From a bacterium (GTDB lineage Bacteria; Patescibacteriota; Minisyncoccia; Phycocordibacterales; UBA6899), in contig JAJZQJ010000009.1 in assembly GCA_021851895.1 (NCBI GenBank), positions 1 through 59,560 of the forward strand: a stretch of 59,560 nt of DNA, written 5' to 3'. Within the stretch, counting starts at the first letter, position 1; every line of letters starts with the position of its first letter. Shown one piece after another: positions 17,643-27,641 of the stretch. The notes beneath the pieces were generated by a model that ran no database searches, had not been told where the DNA came from, and saw only the letters and a list, made by a program, of their open reading frames with translations. The position numbers and the translations under genes were made by a program.

Positions 17643-19397
17643 ATGCTCGCCGAGGAAGTAAAATTAAAGAAGTTCATCATCGATTCTGGCGTCGTTACTC
17701 GAGCCGATGTGCTTGCTGCGGAAAAGGAGGCGGAAAATAGCAACTCCACGCTTGCCGACGTGCTCGTCCGTCAGGGGAAGGCCACCGCAGATGATATGCG
17801 TCGTATGCAGGCTTATGTCCTCGGCATACCTTATGTCGATCTACGCGGGCAGAAGATCGATGCGGAGGTGCTTGCGCTCGTTCCTGAGCCGATCGCTCGC
17901 CGACATAATATCGTTGCTTTTAGACGAAGCGAACAAGGTGTGGAGGTTGCGATGCTCGACATCAATGATTTGGAGGCCATTGATTTTGTTCGTAAGAAAG
18001 TTGGAGTTCGCGTACTCACGCGACTCACTGATCGCGAATCGATGAAGTCAGTGCTTTTGCAGTATCAGAAATCACTCAAAGCAGAGTTTGGTGACATCAT
18101 TCAGCAGGAGGCGAAGGCAATGAAGGTCATCCGTGGCGAATCAGGAGATGAGCCAGCATCTGAGATGGATCTCAAGAAGCTTGCTGAGGATCTTCCTGTT
18201 GTGCGTATCGTTGATACTCTGCTGAATCATGCCATTCTTCAAGGAGCATCAGACATTCACATTGAGCCGATGGAGAATCAGTTGTTGGTGCGCTATCGCA
18301 TTGATGGTATCTTGCATGACGCCATGGTGCTTCCAAAAGATACCGCTCCAGGTATCACCGCTCGCGTGAAGGTGCTCTCGAATCTCAAGCTCGATGAGAA
18401 GCGTTTGCCGCAAGATGGACGATTCAAGATACAACTTGATGCGGAAAAGGTCTCATTCCGTGTGTCAACACTGCCAACACACTTTGGAGAGAAAACCGTT
18501 ATGCGCCTTCTGCGTGAATCTTCTGGAGGGTATACGTTGGAATCACTTGGTTTCCACGGCTATTCGCTCGAGACATTACATCAGGCGACTAAACAACACA
18601 TCGGTCTCATCCTCGTCACGGGTCCGACGGGCTCTGGTAAGACGACGACGCTTTATACGATGGTGGATATCCTCAATACTCCGGATGTGAACATCTCGAC
18701 CGTCGAGGACCCTATCGAGTATCAAATGCCACGCATCAACCAGACGCAGATCAGGCAGGATATCGGACTCACCTTTGCGGCAGGATTACGTTCGCTCTTG
18801 CGTCAGGATCCCGACATCATCATGGTCGGAGAGATCCGTGACGGTGAGACCGCCTCACTTGCGATCAACGCAGCGCTCACTGGACATCTTGTGCTTTCAA
18901 CTCTGCACACGAACTCTGCATCTGGAGCAATACCGCGCTTCATCGATATGGGTGCAGAGCCGTTTCTCATCGTGTCCACGGTGAACGTCGTGGTTGCGCA
19001 AAGACTCGTGCGCCGCCTAACGGGTGCAAAGGAGCGCTATACGATGACCCCAGAAGAGTTACGTAATCTCGCACGCGGCGTGAACATGGATCGCCTGCTC
19101 GAGTCACTGATCGAAGAGAAGGTCGTTCCCGAGGGGACGCGCTGGGAAGAAGTGCCATTCTATAAACCGAAACCTGGAGCGGACAGTGAAGATGGCTATA
19201 AAGGACGTGTCGGTATTCATGAGGTACTTAAAATGTCGACAATGCTCCGCGAGCTCGCACTCAAAAATGCTCCCGCTGAGCAGATAGAGTCGCAGGCGCG
19301 AAAAGAGGGGATGTTCACGATGCTTGAGGACGGTATATTCAAGGCTGCAATGGGACTGACCACCATCGAGGAGGTGTATAGAGTCGTTAATGAATAA
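17643..19397 (+). CDS. pilB: Type IV pilus/type II secretion assembly ATPase (PilB/GspE)
   Basis: VTGPTGSGKTTTLYTMV, STVEDPIEYQ, LRSLLRQDPDIIMVGEIRDGETA. Confidence 0.94.
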   Translation: MLAEEVKLKKFIIDSGVVTRADVLAAEKEAENSNSTLADVLVRQGKATADDMRRMQAYVLGIPYVDLRGQKIDAEVLALVPEPIARRHNIVAFRRSEQGVEVAMLDINDLEAIDFVRKKVGVRVLTRLTDRESMKSVLLQYQKSLKAEFGDIIQQEAKAMKVIRGESGDEPASEMDLKKLAEDLPVVRIVDTLLNHAILQGASDIHIEPMENQLLVRYRIDGILHDAMVLPKDTAPGITARVKVLSNLKLDEKRLPQDGRFKIQLDAEKVSFRVSTLPTHFGEKTVMRLLRESSGGYTLESLGFHGYSLETLHQATKQHIGLILVTGPTGSGKTTTLYTMVDILNTPDVNISTVEDPIEYQMPRINQTQIRQDIGLTFAAGLRSLLRQDPDIIMVGEIRDGETASLAINAALTGHLVLSTLHTNSASGAIPRFIDMGAEPFLIVSTVNVVVAQRLVRRLTGAKERYTMTPEELRNLARGVNMDRLLESLIEEKVVPEGTRWEEVPFYKPKPGADSEDGYKGRVGIHEVLKMSTMLRELALKNAPAEQIESQARKEGMFTMLEDGIFKAAMGLTTIEEVYRVVNE

Positions 19398-19422
19398 AAA
19401 AATGTAGCTCTGCTACATTTTT

Positions 19423-20226
19423 TTATTCATTCGCTGTATCAATAAATGCTGTTTCAGTTTTTGCGTGTGCATCATTCCACAGTGCATCAAAAAGTGTTTT
19501 TTGCATGCTCGCAATATGCGGGTCGACGATGAGGACGCCGACCATGGGGTCGCTCAGTGTGATATAGGAGACTTTATTGTCATAGATCTGCATGAGTGTG
19601 TGCGTGGGCGCCTCGTGCATCGGGAATAAGCGGACTTCTGTGATGTCAGAATGTCCGTATTGGAGAACAAGTGTGCGGTTCTCTGTGGTATCCGCGACAA
19701 GATTTTTTCTACGTAATTTGTAGCGCGCGCGCAGCTTCGTGAATTCTGCTGAAATATCAGGAATACTTGACGCGACCTGTTTGAGATCGATGTATGCGCG
19801 AACTTCCTCTTTTGCATCAAGCGCATCAAAAAGACAATTCTTCACTCCTTCCTTTCCTTCGAAAAATTGCACGCCAGGCTTTCCGCTGCGAATATTGAAA
19901 TCCGAGATGAGTTTCGTGACAACGCCATCGATAGCAGTTTTCGCATCCTTTGCCTGCTCTATGCGCTTCTCGCCGAGCTCTTTAAGTGTCAGTGGATGTG
20001 CTGCTTCAAAAGTAATCACCTTCCCCTTCTTTTCAATGCGTAGTACGAGGCCCAGATCGATGAGTTCGCCAAGGAAGTGATATGCGATCGTGCGCGAGAT
20101 GCCCGCAATGCGTGCCGCAGAGCTCGCGGGGAGGGCGCCGTGCTTCACGAGAATCTCATAGAGCTTCGCCGCTTGCTCGGAAATGCCTGCTTGGGTAAGG
20201 GTTTGCGTATAGATGATGTCTGCCAT
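19423..20226 (-). CDS. TrmB-like transcriptional regulator
   Basis: AAKLYEILVKHGALPASSAARIAGISRTIAYHFLGELIDLGLVLRIEK winged-helix. Confidence 0.75.
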   Translation of the reverse strand: MADIIYTQTLTQAGISEQAAKLYEILVKHGALPASSAARIAGISRTIAYHFLGELIDLGLVLRIEKKGKVITFEAAHPLTLKELGEKRIEQAKDAKTAIDGVVTKLISDFNIRSGKPGVQFFEGKEGVKNCLFDALDAKEEVRAYIDLKQVASSIPDISAEFTKLRARYKLRRKNLVADTTENRTLVLQYGHSDITEVRLFPMHEAPTHTLMQIYDNKVSYITLSDPMVGVLIVDPHIASMQKTLFDALWNDAHAKTETAFIDTANE

Positions 20227-20355
20227 ATGGTCTTATTTTAGTACGTTCTTGAAATATGTCAATTATAAATTGACAATAATATGGCCTTAATCAAAATATA
20301 TTGCAAAATATAAGCATTTGCTCATACACAGAAGCAAATAAACGTAGAAAATGTA

Positions 20356-20384
20356 TTGACATAACGCTATGCACGTGGTATACT
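20356..20384 (+). promoter_or_regulatory. Near-consensus sigma70 promoter
   Basis: TTGACA-N17-TATACT. Confidence 0.75.
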
Positions 20385-20390
20385 GGTCTC

Positions 20391-20975
20391 AGAAAGATAA
20401 AGAGAAAGTTCATTGAAGGCACAAGCAAACAACGTCGCTGAAGGTGTGGCGAAACAGACGCCAAGGTTACTGCAGCCTCTCCCGTAGGGAGCAAAGAGCA
20501 GCAAGAAAACCTGAGACGAAGTGGACCTTGTGTTTGCGCAAACCCCAGCTTGCATGCTTCTCCTCCGCGCAAAAGAGTTGAAGCACAAGATGAAGCCGAG
20601 TGTCCATCTTCTCCAGATGTTCCGGTAGGCAAGGGGACCCGGTCTTGAAATGAGATCCGCTTGCACTCATCACCTAGTGAATGATGGGTGCAGGAAATCT
20701 CCTTTGAAGAGAGACAAGATATTTGGGCACATATGGCATCGCTTCGGAGTGCGACTCACTCAATGGGCACGAGCCCATCTCCCTCGAGTTTCCACTCCTC
20801 CAGCGGATGCCATCTGCATCCCAAAGCTCTTATCTCGATAATGGAGAAGTTCATTGAAAATGATACAAGTCGTTCCTGACCATATACACATCATTCCACT
20901 GTGGGGCTCATGGTGTGTAGGTGGTCAGGAATGACCGCAATATCATGTTGATATTGCGCGCGCCTTGGAGGGCGT
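20391..20975 (+). ncRNA. Candidate structured leader/ncRNA upstream of the 20976 ORF
   Basis: No credible CDS; hairpins gtcgttcctgacc/ggtcaggaatgac (20869-20881/20923-20935), gcaatatcatgttgatattgc (20937-20957), SD-containing cgccttggagggcg (20961-20974). Confidence 0.5.
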
Positions 20976-21605
20976 ATGAATACACTGAATAGTTTTAAAG
21001 AACTCATGGCTGCCACGCTCGAATGTCCGCTTTCGCAAGCGGTGAGCATTGTGCGAATCGCCTTTGGAAAGGCGGAGGTTGCGCTGGAAAATCTCCGGAG
21101 ATTCGAGCCGTGTTCCTCGAAGGCGAGCTGGTACGTAGCCGACCGCCAACGGGCATACGAGGTATATGAGTGGGCGCTAGGAGAGGCGTCAAAGATTAGC
21201 GAGGCATTAAAAGAAAGGCAAAGAAAGTTTGAAAATAACAGGCTCGAGAACCTCGCCTCGAAGCTAGGCTGGGAGCCCGTCTATCAATATGATAGATGTA
21301 AGGCACTGCGAAATGGTGAGGGAATTCAGTTTAAAGTTGAGTTTCATGATGATCCAATTGTCGTTGTTGAATTATGCTATGGCAAGTGGATTGGGTCCGG
21401 CGCGGGGACAGAAGTCCTCGCGGGAACACTAAGGATTCCCGAGGGCATGCGTGCTCTTGAGGTGGTTGTGGGGCAAGGATCACATGGTGAGAGACTCCAG
21501 TTCATGGCAAACGATGCGCACGAGCTTTCCTGTTTCGTCACCAAGTCCGCTTGGGCTTGTGGTTGGGACACCTACACCTCATGGGTGCTTCACATTTTTA
21601 ATTAG
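20976..21605 (+). CDS. Hypothetical protein (209 aa)
   Basis: ttggagggcgtATG start. Confidence 0.65.
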   Translation: MNTLNSFKELMAATLECPLSQAVSIVRIAFGKAEVALENLRRFEPCSSKASWYVADRQRAYEVYEWALGEASKISEALKERQRKFENNRLENLASKLGWEPVYQYDRCKALRNGEGIQFKVEFHDDPIVVVELCYGKWIGSGAGTEVLAGTLRIPEGMRALEVVVGQGSHGERLQFMANDAHELSCFVTKSAWACGWDTYTSWVLHIFN

Positions 21606-21976
21606 GGGAATCTCGGAAATCCAGTGCAGCTCGTACCGGCGAGCAACAACACTACCGTGCGCTCCGGTAAGCGCACATTCACTTTTCACTAAAAGGAGGT
21701 GTTTGGGAAACTACGGTTTCCCTTCATCATTCTGTAATTCATCTTGTATGGATTCCAGATCATGAATACCCATCTTCCATAAAACAGTAAGGCGAAATAT
21801 CTTGTATATCATTCAACATATATACATTTATGACATTTGCGCATGTCGTCACTTTCTCTTCGTGAACGGTCGGTGCACAAATGGCAATTCATTGCTATTT
21901 CTGCGGCGACGTTCACGTTCGCCTTACTGTTTTGGGGAGGATTCGCAGAACGGGTATTCTGTATTATGATGAATGT

Positions 21977-24073
21977 ATGTCTGAAAGTTACTTGGGAACC
22001 CCGTCAGCAGAAGAGCATGATGAGCAGGCTTGTGAAATTCAAGAACAAGGAGAACGTCTCAGTCGCGAGAGTGCGCGCAAATTGCTTGATTCCTGCATGC
22101 AAAGCCCGCATGGGTATTTTTGCTTTCTGAATGTATTGCCACGAAATGAAAATATTACTGCCGATGCTGAAAGTTCATGGGCTGTAGGGTTGAGAGCTGC
22201 AATCGATGGACTATGCGCATTGCCTGAACTAGATCAGCATAATGGCAATTGGTCTGACCCCGCGATGGAGCATTACCAAGAATATGGGGAATTGATTGGC
22301 GCAATCATCCAGAATCCTCAGATGCTACATCCAAAGCATTATTTGGAGATCATCTGTGATACGCTTGCTAATCCTATTGCGCGAGACCGTGTAAGTTATC
22401 GCTTATTTGAGGGAATGAACTATGCGCTGAGAATGTTCAGTCATGACCCTCGCTATCCCGAAGCAATTAGGGAGCAGTTAAATTTTGTTGACCCTCAGTC
22501 ATTTTCGCATACTGCCTATATGCTTGAGTTTTTGTCTTCCCTATATGCGATGGGTGGAGATGCTGATAATTATGGTGATGGCGAATATATTTTTTCTGTA
22601 GTACGCGAGCAGTTGCAGGATGCAGTTGATTCGAACAAAGGGAGCTATCTCCTTCATGAAAGAGCCGCGCTTCTCCTCGATAGCATTAACGGGGTGAGGT
22701 CTGAATTGCAGGGCGACCTGTCTCTTCGACATATTGCTCGAGGGGCTATTGGAATTGTTGATAGGAAGGGGGTACGTATTTTCCCGGAGACAAGTCAGGC
22801 TGAGGTTAAGAAAATATACGAAGAGCTGGAGGGTATTAAATCCCAATTTTCTCAAGGAGGCTTGTCAGAGCGAATGCGAATAAATGCAAGGAGAAATGAG
22901 CTTACACAAGCGCTTCAGGAGATTCCGTCGCGTATGTTAAATAGTGAAGATGTAAGTGTTCCAGGGAGATTGGCAGATGAACGCGCATTTCGAGATTGGG
23001 AATACCTGACAACCCATGCAATGAGGACTACGATCAAGGAAGATTTTGGCGTTGAGTGTGACGAGCTAACACTGCGTGAGCAGTTTGCGTTCCTAGATTA
23101 CCTAAAGGCTGTTCCTGTAGAAGACGCAAGTCAATTGAAAGCATTTACTTTTAGGTATGGCACATCAGCCTTACGTATATTTTTGAGCGTAGGAGATGAC
23201 CAAGCACTTCGTCAGCGTGTCCAATCTTTTGCGGAGAGTTCTGATGAGGCACTCGTTAAAGAAGTATTTTCGGGATACGGGAAACTCGTCGAACACATTG
23301 ACGATGCTGGCGACTACTTGAAACAAAACTTCGGTGAAGGAAGTGCTTCCCATGCCAATGCGGTCGTCGAGCAACTCCTTACCCGCGCGCGTAAACTCCT
23401 TGAAGAAGCCGTTGAGGTGAATGATGAATCAAAGGAGGCATTTCTTGAGAAGGTGCGCATGGTTGACGAAGATGTCGCACTCTTCACGAGTGCATGTCGT
23501 ACATTGAAGAAGAGTGGTGCACTGAAGCTCGAAGATGTCGAAGGGGTCAGTATTTCTGAGAAGCCGGCGGGTGCGTTGAGTGCGGAGGAAAAAGCAAAAC
23601 TCCTCTCTCTCCAAGATCAAGCCTATCGCTCGCTCTATACTCCAGAATTCCTCGCCTCACTCCGCGAGGTGCTCAAGACCACTCTTGAAAACCCTCATAC
23701 TCATTTCTATTTCTTGAGAAAGTCTGAAGGTGAAGAAGATGCTATCGTCAGCACCCTTCGTTTTGATGAGAAGGATCCTGTGGCTAATACCAAACATCTC
23801 GCCTCTTTCTTCACGGACCCTTCCTATAATGGTGGCGCGATCGGAGAGGCACTGCTCGATGAAGCGCTCATGCGTGAGCAGGCAGATGGCTCCGCGATCG
23901 TACTCGAATGCTCGCCGCATCTTCTTGAGTTCTATATGAAGCATGGATTCAACGAAACGGGACGTTTCGAATTCAAAGGGGAATCAGGTATCTCGATGCG
24001 CAAAGATCCCGTCATGCAGCCGTATACAAAACCCTCCGATGAGGAAACGTTTGCCGAACAAAAAACCGCTTAA
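21977..24073 (+). CDS. Large hypothetical protein with C-terminal GNAT-like acetyltransferase domain
   Basis: C-terminal FFTDPSYNGGAIGEALLDEALMREQADGSAIVLECSPHLLEFYMKHGFNETGRFEF; ORF extends to 21881, start uncertain. Confidence 0.7.
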   Translation: MSESYLGTPSAEEHDEQACEIQEQGERLSRESARKLLDSCMQSPHGYFCFLNVLPRNENITADAESSWAVGLRAAIDGLCALPELDQHNGNWSDPAMEHYQEYGELIGAIIQNPQMLHPKHYLEIICDTLANPIARDRVSYRLFEGMNYALRMFSHDPRYPEAIREQLNFVDPQSFSHTAYMLEFLSSLYAMGGDADNYGDGEYIFSVVREQLQDAVDSNKGSYLLHERAALLLDSINGVRSELQGDLSLRHIARGAIGIVDRKGVRIFPETSQAEVKKIYEELEGIKSQFSQGGLSERMRINARRNELTQALQEIPSRMLNSEDVSVPGRLADERAFRDWEYLTTHAMRTTIKEDFGVECDELTLREQFAFLDYLKAVPVEDASQLKAFTFRYGTSALRIFLSVGDDQALRQRVQSFAESSDEALVKEVFSGYGKLVEHIDDAGDYLKQNFGEGSASHANAVVEQLLTRARKLLEEAVEVNDESKEAFLEKVRMVDEDVALFTSACRTLKKSGALKLEDVEGVSISEKPAGALSAEEKAKLLSLQDQAYRSLYTPEFLASLREVLKTTLENPHTHFYFLRKSEGEEDAIVSTLRFDEKDPVANTKHLASFFTDPSYNGGAIGEALLDEALMREQADGSAIVLECSPHLLEFYMKHGFNETGRFEFKGESGISMRKDPVMQPYTKPSDEETFAEQKTA

Positions 24074-24127
24074 GGCGGTTTTTTGATATTTACCAAGCTC
24101 GTGTCGAGCTGTGGTATTATTAAGTCA

Positions 24128-25348
24128 ATGACGAAGTTCCAGTACAAGGCACAGTTGATCGCGACGGCAGGGGAAGTTGGCGGTGTGGCTGAGGCGAAAG
24201 ACAAATTCGAGCTCGCACACAAACTCAAAGATGAGGGCAAGTTGCTGATCTCCGCGACCCCTGTCACTGGGTTTCATTTCAATATGGACGCGATCAATGC
24301 GCATCTCACGCGCGTTGATCTGCGCGACAAGATCCTGCTTGCGAACAATCTCGCCACGATGATCCAAGCGGGACTTCCGCTTTCTCGCGCACTTGGCATC
24401 ATATTGAAGCAGACGACGAATCCAAAGATGCGCCAGGTCATCGGTAGTCTTGTCGAAGGAATCAATAAGGGTATGACGCTCTCCGATGCGCTCGCAAAGT
24501 TTCCAGACATATTCCCCCCAGTATTCATTTCGATGGTGCGCGCAGGTGAAGAGTCGGGAGGACTCGTCGAGGCACTGCAGGTCGTGGGTAGTCAGATGGA
24601 GAAGACCTATATGCTCACAAAGAAGGTGAAGGGGGCGATGATGTATCCGCTCGTGGTGACTTCCGTGATGATCGCGGTTGGTGTCCTCATGATGATCTAT
24701 GTCGTCCCGGGCCTCGCACAAACATTCAGCGAGGCAAATGTCGAGCTCCCAACCCTTACGAAGATCTTCATCGGGACTGCGAATTTCTTGAAGAATGACA
24801 GCGTACTCGCTGCACTCTCGGCTGTTGGAATCGTCGTGGCATTCGTGCTCTTCAAGCGAACGAAGGTCGGCAAGCGGAGTCTCGCATTCCTGGCGTTGCG
24901 CGTTCCGATATTCGGTGTGCTCGTCAAGCAATATAATTCAGCAATCGTGACGCGTACGCTCTCCTCCCTCATTTCTTCTGGTGTAGACATCGTTCGTGCA
25001 ATCGATATCACTCATGACGTCGCAGGTAATCTCTATTATCGTGAGACGCTTGAAGCGGCAAGGGAAGATGTTCAGAAGGGTATTCCACTTTCACAAACTT
25101 TCGTGAAGAATGCGCATATCTATCCAGTCATGGTCGGCGATATGATGGAAGTCGGTGAGGAGACGGGACAACTCTCAGAAATGCTCAAGAAGATCGCGGG
25201 CTATTATGAACAAGAAGTCGATCAGGCGACGAGCGATATGAGTAAGCTTGTCGAGCCATTCCTCATGGTCATGATCGGAGCATTCGTTGGACTATTTGCA
25301 ATGGCAATGATCAGCCCAATGTATTCGATCATGTCGAGTATCGGATAA
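24128..25348 (+). CDS. pilC: Type IV pilus/type II secretion inner membrane protein (PilC/GspF)
   Basis: LANNLATMIQAGLPLSRALGIILKQTTNPKMRQVIGSLVEGINKGMTLSDALAKFPDIFPPVFISMVRAGEESGGL. Confidence 0.93.
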   Translation: MTKFQYKAQLIATAGEVGGVAEAKDKFELAHKLKDEGKLLISATPVTGFHFNMDAINAHLTRVDLRDKILLANNLATMIQAGLPLSRALGIILKQTTNPKMRQVIGSLVEGINKGMTLSDALAKFPDIFPPVFISMVRAGEESGGLVEALQVVGSQMEKTYMLTKKVKGAMMYPLVVTSVMIAVGVLMMIYVVPGLAQTFSEANVELPTLTKIFIGTANFLKNDSVLAALSAVGIVVAFVLFKRTKVGKRSLAFLALRVPIFGVLVKQYNSAIVTRTLSSLISSGVDIVRAIDITHDVAGNLYYRETLEAAREDVQKGIPLSQTFVKNAHIYPVMVGDMMEVGEETGQLSEMLKKIAGYYEQEVDQATSDMSKLVEPFLMVMIGAFVGLFAMAMISPMYSIMSSIG

Positions 25349-25373
25349 TAAAACACCCACATACGTGGATGTT

Positions 25374-25544
25374 TTATTTTGCTACGGTGTGCACGATGAA
25401 TTGCGGAGAGGTCTCCAGCCCGTTTTGTAGCTTCGCCTTCTCAGTGCGAAAATAGAAGGTGTATGCGACTAGTGGAATCGCCGAAATGACGATAAGTAGG
25501 GTGCCCAATCCCGTGCCGATCTTTGTTGCGCGTAATGTGTGCAT
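25374..25544 (-). CDS. Small single-TM hypothetical protein
   Basis: MHTLRATKIGTGLGTLLIVISAIPLVAYTFYF. Confidence 0.4.
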   Translation of the reverse strand: MHTLRATKIGTGLGTLLIVISAIPLVAYTFYFRTEKAKLQNGLETSPQFIVHTVAK

Positions 25545-25697
25545 ATATAAAGAATACCATGGCACCATGTGCTGCATACTTGTCGAAATGGCTTAAATAT
25601 TGGTCTTTTTTTATACAGACAAAGTTGTAATTGCAATTGTGATTATATATATGTATATGGAGGCCACGCGTGTGCATGGGTGGTATAATGTTTTGAT

Positions 25698-26459
25698 ATG
25701 AAATATATCGTGGGAAACTGGAAGATGTATCCGCGGAGTTTCGCGGAAGCGAAGGAAATCGTCACAGAGATACGTCCGTTGGCGAGAAAGGCAGTACAAA
25801 AAGGAGTGCAACCGGTTATCTGTCCTCCCGCGATATTTCTCTCGGGGCTCATCGGGAGCGGCACGGCATTGCAATTCGGAGGCCAGAATGCCTCAGCATA
25901 TGGCGAAGGTGCGTTTACGGGTGAGATTTCTCCCGTTCAGTTGGCCTCACTTGGTGCGAAATATGTCATTCTCGGTCATTCTGAGCGTAGGGCACTCGGT
26001 GAGACGGATGCGATGGTTGCCGCTAAGGCGATTGCTGCTGCAAAGGCTGGGCTGATGATCATCCTCTGTGTGGGGGAACGAGAGCGTGATAGTGATGGAA
26101 GATACTTTGCTGAGGTCGCGAATCAGCTGCGTGCTTCACTCGAAGATTTTCCTGAATCAAAGTCTGTGCATCTCATGATCGCCTATGAACCCGTATGGGC
26201 AATTGGCACTGAGGCAACAGGGGCCGCAACGCCGCGTGACCATGAAGAGATGAGCATGCTCCTAAGGCGCACGCTGTCCGAACTGTTCGGAAAGCAGAAA
26301 GGATTTCACATACCACTACTCTATGGTGGTTCGGTGGATACGAAGAATGCGCAGAGCTTTCTTGATGCCGGTGCGGATGGTTTGCTCATTGGGCGCGCAA
26401 GCTTGCGTGCAAAAGATCTCGCTTTGATTATTCACAACGCCGTACAAAACAATGCATAA
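25698..26459 (+). CDS. tpiA: Triosephosphate isomerase
   Basis: VGNWKMYPRS, LGHSERRALGETD, YEPVWAIGTEATGAATP, LYGGSVDTKNA. Confidence 0.96.
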   Translation: MKYIVGNWKMYPRSFAEAKEIVTEIRPLARKAVQKGVQPVICPPAIFLSGLIGSGTALQFGGQNASAYGEGAFTGEISPVQLASLGAKYVILGHSERRALGETDAMVAAKAIAAAKAGLMIILCVGERERDSDGRYFAEVANQLRASLEDFPESKSVHLMIAYEPVWAIGTEATGAATPRDHEEMSMLLRRTLSELFGKQKGFHIPLLYGGSVDTKNAQSFLDAGADGLLIGRASLRAKDLALIIHNAVQNNA

Positions 26460-26472
26460 AGGATTTCCACTC

Positions 26473-27600
26473 ATGACTGCGCACGCTGATCTCTTCAAAG
26501 GGAAACGTGTGCTGTTGCGCCTCGACCTAAACGTCCCATTGGCGCTTGATACAATTCGCAGCGATTATCGCATACGCGCATCACTTCCCACGATCAACTT
26601 CTTGCGCACACATGGTGCACATGTGATCATCTTGAGTCATATCGGTAAGGGCGCGCCCAAGGATACACTTCGTCCGATCGCAGATCATCTTTCGCATATG
26701 ATGCCACTCTTGTTCCTCGATCGATTTGATGCTGAAGAGAATAAAAAAGTCATCGATGCGATGAATGATGGTGATGTCGTCATGCTTGAGAACCTGCGTC
26801 TGCATGAAGGCGAAGCGAATAATTCACCTGCTTTTGCACAAGAGCTCGCTTCACTCGGTGACTACTACGTGAATGATGCTTTTGCCGTGTCGCATCGCGC
26901 CCACGCCTCGATCGTCGGTGTGCCTGCGCTCTTGCCATCCTTTGCAGGAATGCGCTTTGCAGAGGAAGCAGCAGAACTTTCTCGTGTCTTTGACCCACAG
27001 CATCCGTTTCTCTTCATCATGGGTGGCACGAAGGTTTCCACAAAACTCCCATTGCTTAATAAGCTGAGCGTGCTCGCAGATCATATTTTTGTTGGTGGTG
27101 TCGTTGCAAATGATTTTCTCCGTGCTAAAGGCTATAATGTCGGATGCTCAGTTTGTGATTCGGACCTCGGCGATGGGCTCATGAAATTGAGTGAGGATCC
27201 TCGTATGATCATTCCGATGGATGTCGTTGTGAAGGGTGGTGGAGGTAATCGTACGGCACTTGCTGATGACATTCTCGACGGAGAGATGATCGTCGATATT
27301 GGTCGCGAGACGGTTACCGCGCTCGAGCGTATACTCGGTGAGGCGAAGCTCGTGGTATGGAATGGCCCCCTGGGATTCTATGAAGAGGGTTATACTGATG
27401 GAAGTCGTGAGTTGCTTGAGCGTATTCTTGGAAGCAATGCGTATGCCATCTTGGGTGGTGGCGACACGGTCGCGCTCGTAGAGTCTATGGGCAATATCGA
27501 TCGCTTCGGCTTCGTGTCGACCGGCGGTGGTGCGATGCTCGAGTATCTCGCCAATGAGACACTTCCGGGACTTGAGGCCCTCCGCGGCATTAGTGAATAA
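26473..27600 (+). CDS. pgk: Phosphoglycerate kinase
   Basis: KRVLLRLDLNVPL, LENLRLHEGE, FGFVSTGGGAMLEYL; alternative start 26452 overlaps tpiA. Confidence 0.95.
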   Translation: MTAHADLFKGKRVLLRLDLNVPLALDTIRSDYRIRASLPTINFLRTHGAHVIILSHIGKGAPKDTLRPIADHLSHMMPLLFLDRFDAEENKKVIDAMNDGDVVMLENLRLHEGEANNSPAFAQELASLGDYYVNDAFAVSHRAHASIVGVPALLPSFAGMRFAEEAAELSRVFDPQHPFLFIMGGTKVSTKLPLLNKLSVLADHIFVGGVVANDFLRAKGYNVGCSVCDSDLGDGLMKLSEDPRMIIPMDVVVKGGGGNRTALADDILDGEMIVDIGRETVTALERILGEAKLVVWNGPLGFYEEGYTDGSRELLERILGSNAYAILGGGDTVALVESMGNIDRFGFVSTGGGAMLEYLANETLPGLEALRGISE

Positions 27601-27641
27601 CAAAAGACGCCAAACGGCGTTTTTTGTTATACAATACCCAT

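Noticed and set aside
17643-19397. Lack of the tetracysteine zinc motif in PilB as a novel feature
   Set aside because: Variation in this motif is common among GspE/PilB homologs; not strong enough to report.
20391-20975. tmRNA, RNase P RNA or SRP RNA as identity for the structured leader
   Set aside because: No tRNA-like 3' end with T-arm, no recognisable RNase P conserved core and no SRP Alu/S-domain signature motif were seen; left as unclassified.
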